Source of the DNA: Planctomycetota bacterium | GTDB lineage: Bacteria; Planctomycetota; UBA1135; UBA2386 | Assembly (NCBI GenBank): GCA_016716265.1 | Contig: JADJWQ010000001.1 | Coordinates: 2,170,001 to 2,234,000, forward strand | Direction: 5' to 3' | DNA: 64,000 nt | Made by a program: the position numbers and the translations under genes | Part shown: positions 8,466-16,075 of the stretch, piece after piece | How the letters are laid out: each line of letters opens with the position of its first letter | How positions within the stretch are numbered: position 1 is the first letter of the stretch | Notes under the pieces: model-generated | What the model was told of the DNA's origin: nothing | Database searches by the model: none | Seen by the model: the letters and a program-made list of their open reading frames with translations, nothing else

Positions 8466-11459
8466 TCAGCGGCGTGACGGCGACAGCGACAGCGCGGCGC
8501 GGACGCCGACGTCGTCCTCGGTCCGGTCCGGCGCGAGCGCGCGACGCGCCGACGAGCGCGCGGCGTCGGCGGGCAAGGCGAAGCTCCCACCGCGCACCGC
8601 GCGGCCGGTCGCGATCCGCGCGAGCGCGCCACGCGCGAGCAGCAGGCCGTCGCCGGAGCGGAACGCGGCACCCGCGAGCGGCAGGCAGGGGTCGGCACAC
8701 CACTCGGCCACGTTGCCGTGCAGGTCGCAGAGGCCGAACGCGTCGGGGTCCAACGAGCCGACCGGCAGCGGCCGGCCGGCAGTCGCCCCGGCCGGCGGCT
8801 CGACGCCGAGCACGTGGGCGTAGCCCGCCAGCGCGCGTGGGAACGGTCGCGCGTCGCGCCCCCCGACCCCCTCGCGCGCCGCCAGCTCGAACTGTGCCTC
8901 GGTCGGCAGCTCCAGCCCGCAGACGGCGAGCACGGTCGCAGCATCCAGCCAGCTCACACCGCGGACCGGCTCGGTCGGTGCGCCCGGCAGCCCGCACTCC
9001 GCGAGACCGGCGAGCCGGGCCAGGCGGTGCCACTGCCCGACCGTCAGCTCGTGCGCGGCGAGCAGGTAGGGTGCGAGCCGCAGCTCGACCGGCGGCCCCT
9101 CGAGCGGCTCGGCGTGCGGATCGACGTTCAGCTCGCGGCCTTCGCCGGGGAGCTGGGCGCCGCGCAGGATGCGGCCGCCCGGCAGCAGCACCAGCACGAT
9201 GCCGGTGTCCGCTCCGATCGCCCAGCGACCGCCGTCGCGGAGTGGACGCGCGCCGCTCGCGACGACCCAGAACGCGTCGAGCCCGCTGTCCGGGTCCGCG
9301 CCGAGCGGTACGAGACCGTCGATCTCGTCGAGTCGCAACGACCCGTACGGCGAGGAGCCGGCCGCGACGCGCTCGATCGCCTGCCGCCAGTCGCACATCG
9401 CGGCAGCGCGCTCGCGCTCGATCGCCGCGGCCGCGGGCAGCGACGCGCGCAGGCGCTCCGCGTCCGCCGCGAGCTCCGCCAGCGACGCGCGCAGCCGCGC
9501 GCGCAGCTCGGCGTCGTCGCGAAGCCCACCCGGCGCGAGCACCGTGTAGCCGCCGGCGCCATCGCGCTGCGTCAGCCAGTCGGCCTGCGCGAGCCACGCG
9601 CGCAGCTCCGCCGCCAGCCCGGGGCGGGTCATCGGCGCGAGATCCGTGACCTGCGCGCGCAGGTCGGGCACGCGCTGATCGAGCCACCACGCGAGGCGCT
9701 GCAGGGCGCTCGCATCGGCGACCGCACGCTGCTCGCGACGCAGCTCGTCGAGCTCGCGCTGCAGGATCGCGAGCTGCTGCCGGCTGCTCTCGCGGGCGTC
9801 GCGCTGCGTCGCCACGGTGCGCTCCAGCTCGCGGTTCTCCGTACGGAGGCGGCCGGTCTCCGCCTCGAGCTCGGCCGCGCGCGACTCGAGACGAGCGGCC
9901 TCGACCTGCCGCTGCTCCGCGGTGCGGATCGCCAGCTCGGCCTGCTCGCGGGCGCGGTCCGCAGCGCGCTGCTCGCGCTCGGCCGCCTCGCGCTGCTCGC
10001 CGGCCTCGCGCAGTGCGGTGTCCGCCGCCCGCTGCTGCGCGGTCACCGCGCTGCGCTCGACCTCGAGCCGGGTGCGGAGTTCGTCCATCGACAGCAGCAC
10101 GCCACGCACGGTGCGGGCGTCCTGCTCCGATCGTTGCTTCTCGCGGTACTGCACGAGTGCGACCGCCAGCCCGATGCCGAGCCCGACGACGACGGCGAGC
10201 ACCGACGCGGCGATCCCTCGATTGCGCCGCGCGAACTTGCGCGCCCGGTACCAGACGCTCGGCGGTCCGACCGTCAGCACTTCGTCCTGCAGGTAGCGCA
10301 GCACGTCCGCGGCGAGCTCCGACGGCGACAGATAGCGCCGCGTGCGGTCGCGCTCGATCGCCTTCATGACGATCCAGTCGAGCTCACTGCGCAGCGCGCG
10401 CAGCAGGCCCCGCAGGCTCGTGCGACGCCGCTCGGCGACCGCTGTCGACCTGCCGGCCGTGCGGAGCCGCGTGCTCGGCCGCAGCGGCTCGGTCTCCTGC
10501 AGGTGCCGCACGACCGCGTCGTGACCGACGCGCAGCAGTGCCGCCCGCTCGAACGGGCGGGCCCCGACCAGCAGCTCGTAGAGGATCACGCCGAGCGCGT
10601 ACACGTCGGTCGTCGAATCGACGTCGAGCCGACCGCTCGCCTGCTCGGGGCTCATGTAGTCGAGCGTGCCGAGCACGAAGCCGAGCTGGGTCAGCAGCGA
10701 GTTGCCGGCGACGGCGCCCTGCACGGCCTTCGCGAGCCCGAAGTCGATGATCTTCGGCACCGGGCGGCCGTCGGTGACGGTGACGAGGATGTTCGCCGGC
10801 TTCAGGTCGCGGTGCACGATGCCCTTGTGGTGGGCGTGCTGCACCGCGTAGCAGACCTGCAGGAACAGGTCGAGACGATCGCGGAGGCTCAGCCGATTGT
10901 CCTCGCAATACCGTGTGAGCGACGGACCGTCGACGAACTCCATCACGAAGTACGGCTGGCCCGTGGTGGTCGTGCCGGCGTCGAAGATCTTCGCGATCGA
11001 CGGATGGTCCATCAGCGCGAGCGCCTGCCGCTCGGCGTCGAAGCGCTGCAGGACCGCCTCGGTATCCATGCCCCGCTTGATGACCTTGACGGCGACCCGG
11101 CGCCGCAGCTCGCCGCCCTGTACGGCGAGGTAGACGGTGCCCATGCCGCCCGAGCCGAGCCGCTGCAGGATCCGGTAGGGACCGATCGCAGTCGGCTCGC
11201 CGGTGCCGTCCGGCGCGACCGTCGGGCCCGCGCGTCGCGCGACGGTGTCCTCGCCGTCCGCCGCGGCGGGGCTGTCGTGCGCGTCGAACACCGCGCGCGC
11301 GAGCGGCTCGAATTCGCTGATCGACCCGACCAGCTCGCGGATCGCGTCGCGCTGCTCCGGCCGCGCCTCACACAGCGCGCGCAGCCGCGCGACCTGCGCG
11401 GACGTCGTGTCGTCGAGGATCCCGTAGACCTCTCGCTCGGTCGATTCGGACAGGGTCAC
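8466..11459 (-). CDS. Membrane Ser/Thr protein kinase with C-terminal FGE/SUMF1-like domain
   Basis: From the GTG at 11459 the product is 997 residues. That start has GGAG seven bases upstream; an ATG at 11573 lies in frame but would leave almost no room for the divergent promoter. The kinase domain (about 94-375) has the loop GSGGMGTV, Lys125 in VAVKVIK, HRDLKPAN (about 216-223) and DFGLAKA, so it should be active. A transmembrane helix (ASVLAVVVGLGIGLAV) and a long Glu/Arg/Ala coiled coil follow. The last 230 residues resemble the formylglycine-generating enzyme fold (VSWLDAATV, LPTEAQFELAAR, GNVAEW, RGGSF), but I see no paired catalytic cysteines, so this part is probably a binding module. 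It leads an operon with the LpoB-like gene. Confidence 0.85.
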   Translation of the reverse strand: MTLSESTEREVYGILDDTTSAQVARLRALCEARPEQRDAIRELVGSISEFEPLARAVFDAHDSPAAADGEDTVARRAGPTVAPDGTGEPTAIGPYRILQRLGSGGMGTVYLAVQGGELRRRVAVKVIKRGMDTEAVLQRFDAERQALALMDHPSIAKIFDAGTTTTGQPYFVMEFVDGPSLTRYCEDNRLSLRDRLDLFLQVCYAVQHAHHKGIVHRDLKPANILVTVTDGRPVPKIIDFGLAKAVQGAVAGNSLLTQLGFVLGTLDYMSPEQASGRLDVDSTTDVYALGVILYELLVGARPFERAALLRVGHDAVVRHLQETEPLRPSTRLRTAGRSTAVAERRRTSLRGLLRALRSELDWIVMKAIERDRTRRYLSPSELAADVLRYLQDEVLTVGPPSVWYRARKFARRNRGIAASVLAVVVGLGIGLAVALVQYREKQRSEQDARTVRGVLLSMDELRTRLEVERSAVTAQQRAADTALREAGEQREAAEREQRAADRAREQAELAIRTAEQRQVEAARLESRAAELEAETGRLRTENRELERTVATQRDARESSRQQLAILQRELDELRREQRAVADASALQRLAWWLDQRVPDLRAQVTDLAPMTRPGLAAELRAWLAQADWLTQRDGAGGYTVLAPGGLRDDAELRARLRASLAELAADAERLRASLPAAAAIERERAAAMCDWRQAIERVAAGSSPYGSLRLDEIDGLVPLGADPDSGLDAFWVVASGARPLRDGGRWAIGADTGIVLVLLPGGRILRGAQLPGEGRELNVDPHAEPLEGPPVELRLAPYLLAAHELTVGQWHRLARLAGLAECGLPGAPTEPVRGVSWLDAATVLAVCGLELPTEAQFELAAREGVGGRDARPFPRALAGYAHVLGVEPPAGATAGRPLPVGSLDPDAFGLCDLHGNVAEWCADPCLPLAGAAFRSGDGLLLARGALARIATGRAVRGGSFALPADAARSSARRALAPDRTEDDVGVRAALSLSPSRR

Positions 11460-11597
11460 GCACTGGCTCCGGTCGGTCCGCAGGTGGACCGGCGCGCCGA
11501 GCGCATCGGCAGCGCCCCGCGTTTCCCCGCCGATGCGAGAACCCGGCCTCCATCCCGACGCGTGCGCGGCCACGGTCGGCGCGATTCACTGTCGGCC
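11460..11597. promoter_or_regulatory. Divergent promoter region
   Basis: These 138 bp separate the GTG of the kinase/FGE-like gene and the ATG of a secreted protein. The placement implies two back-to-back promoters. No consensus boxes or operators can be named by eye. Confidence 0.35.
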
Positions 11598-13211
11598 ATG
11601 ATCCGCAATCTCGCGCCGCTCGCGACCGTCGCCCTCTCCGCGGTCTGCTGCGCACCGATCCTGGACGCGCAGGTCGGACAGATGGACGGCTACCTGGGCG
11701 TGCCCGGCGAGCGCGTCGACGAGTCCTACGGCGGCGGATTCTCGATGTACGTGGCCGCGTGGCCGCTGCTCGCGGAGCACCCGGGTCCGAGCTTCCAGAC
11801 CGGCCTGTTCGGCACCTGGATGCACGCCCGCGCCGACGCCGGCACTCCCGGGGGAGAGCACTACTCAGACATCGAGGGTGGTCTCGGCTGGTGGCGGGAC
11901 ACGCGGTTCCCCACCACGACTCCGAAGTTCATCATGGGCGGCGTCGCGCTGGACTTCGTCGCGTGGGCGAATGGCCCCGGCGCCGGCAAGGGCCGCGACT
12001 GGCAGCACCCGAACGGCAAGTACGGCGTCGCGCAGCTCAGCCCGTTCGTCCTGTGGCCGCCCGACGGCCTCGACCTGAAGCAGGGGACCTGCGGTGAGCT
12101 GTTCGGCTACGGCTACCTGCCGCTGCCGCTGACCGAGCCGAAGGACACGACGGCGGGCGCGAACGTGCCGACCGGCAATCAATGCTGGACGCTGTTCCTG
12201 AACACCGCGACGTTCAAGGGTCCGGTGGCGTTCTTCACGCCGTTCTTCTTCTCCCGCGTGACGGTCGGGCACCCCGAGCTGGCGGGGATCTTCCTCGACA
12301 GCCGTCCGGCGAATCCCGACCGTGCGATCCAGATGGAGACGCAGTACGTGCCCGCCGTCGTCGCCGCCGACGGCGACGGGGTGCAATACGCGCGGACCGC
12401 GCCGACCCGTTTCCCGGTCGACGCGGCGGGCGAGTCGATCCTGGTGCACAAGGTCATGTCCTACCGCCGTGCAGCGCTGTGGGACGGGGTCGAGCGGTGG
12501 TTCGCCGGTGGCCCCACAGCCGACGGGACGATCGACCCGACGCAGGCGGTCGTGCACCGTTTCACCGGGCAGGGCTGGTCGACGTGGCGGATCTACCCGC
12601 CGGACGTCGCCGACGAGGCGCGCGTCGCGATCGACTGGCGCTCGCTCGCGGCGCCGTTCGCTCCCGATCCGTCGACGTTCGGCTACCGGTGGAACGCGGA
12701 CGTGGTCGGGATCGACCGCCTCACGCGAGGCGGCCTCGCCACGCTGCCGCCGTTCTTCGCACGCGAGGGCAGCGGCGAGCGAGCGCGCTGGCGGCCGCGT
12801 CCCGCGGACGCCGTCCCGGTGCGCGCCAGACTGGACGCCGCCTCGCTCGGGGCGCCGAACCCGGACCGGCCGGAGCCGTACGTCACGCCCGCGGACGGCT
12901 GCTGGGCCGAGCCCGGCCCGGTCGCCGGGCCGTTCGAAGCCCACCTCGGCGACGGCAGCGTGGTCGAGTACCGCTGGTATCGCTTCGCGGACCAGCCCGC
13001 CCTGCAGAACGCCGACCTGTCCGCCGACGAGCGCGAGCGCCTGCAGGCGCGCGTCGAGCTGCTGCACCGCGCGTGGTCGAAGGAGCGCGACTTCCTGCCG
13101 CCACCCGAGCGCGGTGCACTCGCCGAGCTCGACCCGGCGCTGCTCGTCAGACCACCGAAGGGCCTCGAGATCGGCTACGTGCCGATCGCGACGCGGCAGG
13201 GGCTGCGCTGA
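11598..13211 (+). CDS. Secreted protein of unknown function
   Basis: The 537-residue protein has a signal peptide (residues 1-25: LAPLATVALSAVCCAPILDAQ). I do not recognise the family. The sequence is rich in Trp, Gly, Pro and aromatic residues (GFSMYVAAWPLL, GGLGWWRDTRFP, FVLWPPDGLDL, QGWSTWRIYPP), typical of an extracytoplasmic beta-rich domain. The last 100 residues are more charged and partly helical (RERLQARVELLHRAWSKERDF). There is no obvious catalytic motif, repeat or membrane anchor. It is divergent from the kinase/FGE-like gene and convergent with the next gene, so it is probably a single transcription unit. The coding assignment rests on the signal peptide and on protein-like composition over the whole frame. 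Confidence 0.7.
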   Translation: MIRNLAPLATVALSAVCCAPILDAQVGQMDGYLGVPGERVDESYGGGFSMYVAAWPLLAEHPGPSFQTGLFGTWMHARADAGTPGGEHYSDIEGGLGWWRDTRFPTTTPKFIMGGVALDFVAWANGPGAGKGRDWQHPNGKYGVAQLSPFVLWPPDGLDLKQGTCGELFGYGYLPLPLTEPKDTTAGANVPTGNQCWTLFLNTATFKGPVAFFTPFFFSRVTVGHPELAGIFLDSRPANPDRAIQMETQYVPAVVAADGDGVQYARTAPTRFPVDAAGESILVHKVMSYRRAALWDGVERWFAGGPTADGTIDPTQAVVHRFTGQGWSTWRIYPPDVADEARVAIDWRSLAAPFAPDPSTFGYRWNADVVGIDRLTRGGLATLPPFFAREGSGERARWRPRPADAVPVRARLDAASLGAPNPDRPEPYVTPADGCWAEPGPVAGPFEAHLGDGSVVEYRWYRFADQPALQNADLSADERERLQARVELLHRAWSKERDFLPPPERGALAELDPALLVRPPKGLEIGYVPIATRQGLR

Positions 13212-13251
13212 CCGCGCGAGCCCCGCCGTCGCCGCGAACTGCGGACGGGGC

Positions 13252-14217
13252 TCACTGGAGCTGCACGATCAGGCCATTGGTGACCGTGATCGGCAACGCA
13301 CGGCCGTTCGCCGCGTCGACGATCGCAGCCTGCACAGCGAATCCCACGCCGCGCAGCGAGGCGTCGTTCGGGATCGGGAACGGGACGTTCGCGGTGCCCT
13401 CGCCGCGCTGCGCGTTGCCCGCGCCGGTCGCGACGGGGAGGGTCGACAGGGAGTCGACCCACATGCTGCAACCGGTGATCCCGATGATGCCGAGGTCCAG
13501 CGGAGCCAGCCGCGGCGCACCGAGCAGCACGATCGCCGAGGTCGTCGGCGGCGCACCGATCAGGCGCATGCGGTAGCTCGCATTGCCGATCGACGGGACG
13601 GTGTCGGAGAACAACACCGGGTAGACACCGTAGCTGCCGACGCAGCCGCTGCCGTAGCGCGTGTTGCCGGCGGCGTTGACGCCGACGTAGACCGGCGTGC
13701 CCTGCGTGGCGGTGCCGACCGAGCCGTTGAACGCGATGACGTCGCCGTTCGAGCTGCTGCCGCTGGACGCCATGCCGACCGCGTAGACGCGGTAGTCGCC
13801 CGCAGTCGCCGGCGCCGTGTACTGGAAGCTCCAGCTCCGCGACGAGTTGTTGCTGTGCGCGGCGTACTGGCCGGCGCGCCCCGACGTGTTGATCCGCGTA
13901 CCGGTACCGGCGACGAACGCGCCGCCGGTGTTCTCGGCCGCGAAGCCACCGCGCGTGCCGGACGGGCCACCCGACACCTGAAGCGTCACCGGCACGGTCT
14001 CGCCGGCCGCGAGCGACAGCTGACCGAGGTCGAGCCGCGTGGTCGTGTTCTGCGCACCGATCGTTCCGCTGTGGCACGACGTGCAGGACGGCGAGCTCTG
14101 CGCGGCCGCCGAGGACATCCCGCTGCTGCCCGGGAAGACGCCACTACCGTAGGCGCACAGGACGGTGAGGGCGAAGACGGCAAAGCTGCCGATGACGAGT
14201 TGGCGGGGAGAACGCAT
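13252..14217 (-). CDS. Secreted choice-of-anchor V-type protein with CxxCH motif and C-terminal module
   Basis: The 321-residue product begins with a signal peptide (SFAVFALTVLCAYGSG). A CTSCHSGT motif follows at about residues 45-52, a potential haem c site placed just ahead of the beta-sandwich, as is usual in choice-of-anchor V proteins. The central region (about 60-185) is Ser/Thr/Gly/Asn-rich and beta-like (LSLAAGETVPVTLQVSG, FQYTAPATAGDYRVYAVG). From about residue 195 comes a module (YGSGCVGSYG, VLLGAP, PLDLGIIGITGC, FPIPNDASLRG) that resembles the ends of the FG-GAP, Kelch and DUF7453 proteins. It is probably exported and surface-associated. Whether haem is really attached is unknown. 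Confidence 0.75.
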   Translation of the reverse strand: MRSPRQLVIGSFAVFALTVLCAYGSGVFPGSSGMSSAAAQSSPSCTSCHSGTIGAQNTTTRLDLGQLSLAAGETVPVTLQVSGGPSGTRGGFAAENTGGAFVAGTGTRINTSGRAGQYAAHSNNSSRSWSFQYTAPATAGDYRVYAVGMASSGSSSNGDVIAFNGSVGTATQGTPVYVGVNAAGNTRYGSGCVGSYGVYPVLFSDTVPSIGNASYRMRLIGAPPTTSAIVLLGAPRLAPLDLGIIGITGCSMWVDSLSTLPVATGAGNAQRGEGTANVPFPIPNDASLRGVGFAVQAAIVDAANGRALPITVTNGLIVQLQ

Positions 14218-14502
14218 GGAGTTTCAGGGGGAGCTGGATGGCGGGAACTTGTCGAACGACGCCGGGCATCGACCCGGAAGACCACTGCAATGCCCGGGGT
14301 GTACGGACATTTCGTACGCAACGTGGGCAGGGTGAGATTCCGAATTCGTGGCCGGTTCGCGAGGTCGCGGACGTAGTTCGGATTCCGCACGGCGCACGGC
14401 GGTCGGGACGACCAGTCGCATCATCGGCTCATCGGCCCGCCCGGCGATGCGGAGCGCCGTCATCGACCTTCCCGATCACCGCGCGCCGCAGCGGCGCGGC
14501 GC

Positions 14503-16056
14503 TCAAGCCAGGATCTCGCTCACCACGCGCGCCGGCTCGACGCTCGTCAGGCGGACGTCGAGGCCCTGGTGCGGGACGCTCAGCCGCTCGTGGTCGAGCC
14601 CCAGACAGTGCAGGATCGTCGCGTTCAGATCGCGCACGTGCACCGGGTCGCGCGTGATGTTGTAGGAGAAGTCGTCGGTCTCGCCATGCACGAGGCCACC
14701 GCGGATGCCGCCACCCGCGAGCCAGGTCGTGAAGCAGCGCGGGTGGTGGTCGCGGCCGTAGTTCTCGCGCGTCAACGCGCCCTGGCAGTAGACGGTGCGG
14801 CCGAACTCGCCGCCGAACACCACCAGCGTGTCGTCGAGCAGGCCGCGCTGCTTCAGGTCCTGCACGAGCGCCCACGCCGGCTGGTCGATGTCGCGGCACT
14901 GCTTGGGCAGGTCGCCGGCGACGTTGAAGTGCTGGTCCCAGCCGCGGTGGAACATCTGCACGAAGCGCACACCGCGCTCCATCATGCGGCGCGCCAGCAG
15001 GCAGCTGGCCGCGAACGTGCCGGGCTTCTCGACGTCCGGTCCGTACATCGCCTTGATCGACTCCGGCTCGCCGGACAGGTCGGCCAGCTCGGGCACCGAA
15101 GCCTGCATGCGGAACGCCATTTCGTACTGCGCGATGCGCGCCTGGATCTCGGGATCGCCGACCTGCGCGTAGCGACGCGCGTTCATTTCGCCGAGCGCGT
15201 CGAGCATCGCACGCCGCGAGCCGCGGTCGAGCCCCGCGGGATCCGACAGGAACAGCACCGGGTCGCCGCCACTCCGTAGCGCGACGCCCTGATGCTCGCT
15301 CGGTAGCACGCCGGCGCCCCACAGGCGCTGGTAGAGAGCCTGCGCGTCGCGGCGGCCCGTCCACGTCGGCGTCATCACGACGAAGGTCGGCAGGCTGTCG
15401 TTCATGCTGCCGAGCCCGTAGCTGAGCCACGCACCCAGGCTGGGCCAGCCGGGCAGCTCGCGGCCCGTGCAGATGAACGTGATCGCCGGGTCGTGGTTGA
15501 TCGCGTGCGTCCAGCACGACTTCACGATGGCGATGTCCTTCACCATCTTCGCGTGCCACGGCAGCAACTCGCTGATCCAGGCGCCGTCGCCGCCGTTGTC
15601 GTGCAACGCGAAGCGGTAGCGCGACGGCGCGATCGGGAAGCGCGCCTGGCCCGACGTCATCGTCGTCAATCGCTGCCCACGACGGATCGACTCGGGCAGG
15701 TCGGTGTCGAACAGCTCGGCGAGCCGCGGCTTGTGGTCGAACGTGTCGAGCTGCGACGGCGCGCCGGCCATGAACAGCCAGATCGCGCGTTTGGCGCGCG
15801 GCCGGAAGTGCGGTCCGCGGGGTCGGCCATCGGGTCCCGTCGACACTGCGGGTCCCGTCGACACTGCGGGTCCCGTCGACACTGCGGGTCCCGTCGACAC
15901 TGCGGGTGCCATCGACGCCGCGGGTCCCGCCGCGCGCGGCGCGCCGAGACTCGCGAGCGCCGCGGCGCCGAGGCCGAGTCCGGCGCGCGTCAGGAACGCG
16001 CGCCGCGTCTCGGCGAGCAGATGGTCGGTGATCAGCGCGTCGTGGTGGGCGTGCAT
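14503..16056 (-). CDS. DUF1501 protein with twin-arginine-type leader
   Basis: The 517-residue product has the typical DUF1501 sequence: IWLFMAGAPSQLDTFDHKP near the N-terminus, HAINHDPAITFICTG, SLGAWLSYGLGS, RFVQMFHRGWDQH, LVVFGGEFGRT and NYGRDHHP, a phosphatase/sulfatase-like fold with His and Asp residues. The leader TRRAFLTRAGLGLGAAALASLG resembles a Tat signal. Between leader and domain sits an in-frame repeat of the hexapeptide STGPAV. DUF1501 genes are usually paired with PSCyt1/DUF1549/DUF1553 genes in planctomycetes. Here the partner ends 19 bp upstream, so they form an operon. The biochemical role is unknown. Confidence 0.88.
   Translation of the reverse strand: MHAHHDALITDHLLAETRRAFLTRAGLGLGAAALASLGAPRAAGPAASMAPAVSTGPAVSTGPAVSTGPAVSTGPDGRPRGPHFRPRAKRAIWLFMAGAPSQLDTFDHKPRLAELFDTDLPESIRRGQRLTTMTSGQARFPIAPSRYRFALHDNGGDGAWISELLPWHAKMVKDIAIVKSCWTHAINHDPAITFICTGRELPGWPSLGAWLSYGLGSMNDSLPTFVVMTPTWTGRRDAQALYQRLWGAGVLPSEHQGVALRSGGDPVLFLSDPAGLDRGSRRAMLDALGEMNARRYAQVGDPEIQARIAQYEMAFRMQASVPELADLSGEPESIKAMYGPDVEKPGTFAASCLLARRMMERGVRFVQMFHRGWDQHFNVAGDLPKQCRDIDQPAWALVQDLKQRGLLDDTLVVFGGEFGRTVYCQGALTRENYGRDHHPRCFTTWLAGGGIRGGLVHGETDDFSYNITRDPVHVRDLNATILHCLGLDHERLSVPHQGLDVRLTSVEPARVVSEILA
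15833..15922 (-). repeat. In-frame 18-bp minisatellite inside the DUF1501 gene
   Basis: The unit GGTCCCGTCGACACTGCG (plus-strand reading) occurs four times perfectly in a row, followed by one diverged copy. It encodes repeats of Ser-Thr-Gly-Pro-Ala-Val in the linker between the export signal and the DUF1501 domain. Because the unit is a multiple of three, changes in copy number would only change linker length. Confidence 0.9.
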
Positions 16057-16075
16057 CGAGTTCGCTCCGTCCCGG

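Noticed and set aside
8718..11597. Very long plus-strand open frame opposite the kinase/FGE-like gene
   Set aside because: Its translation is rich in Arg, Ala, Gln and His without domains. It is the mirror of a GC-rich coding strand whose minus-strand product has complete kinase motifs.
15833..15922. Possible frameshift or assembly error from repeated DNA
   Set aside because: The unit is 18 bp and the frame stays intact on both sides, so it reads as a genuine in-frame repeat.
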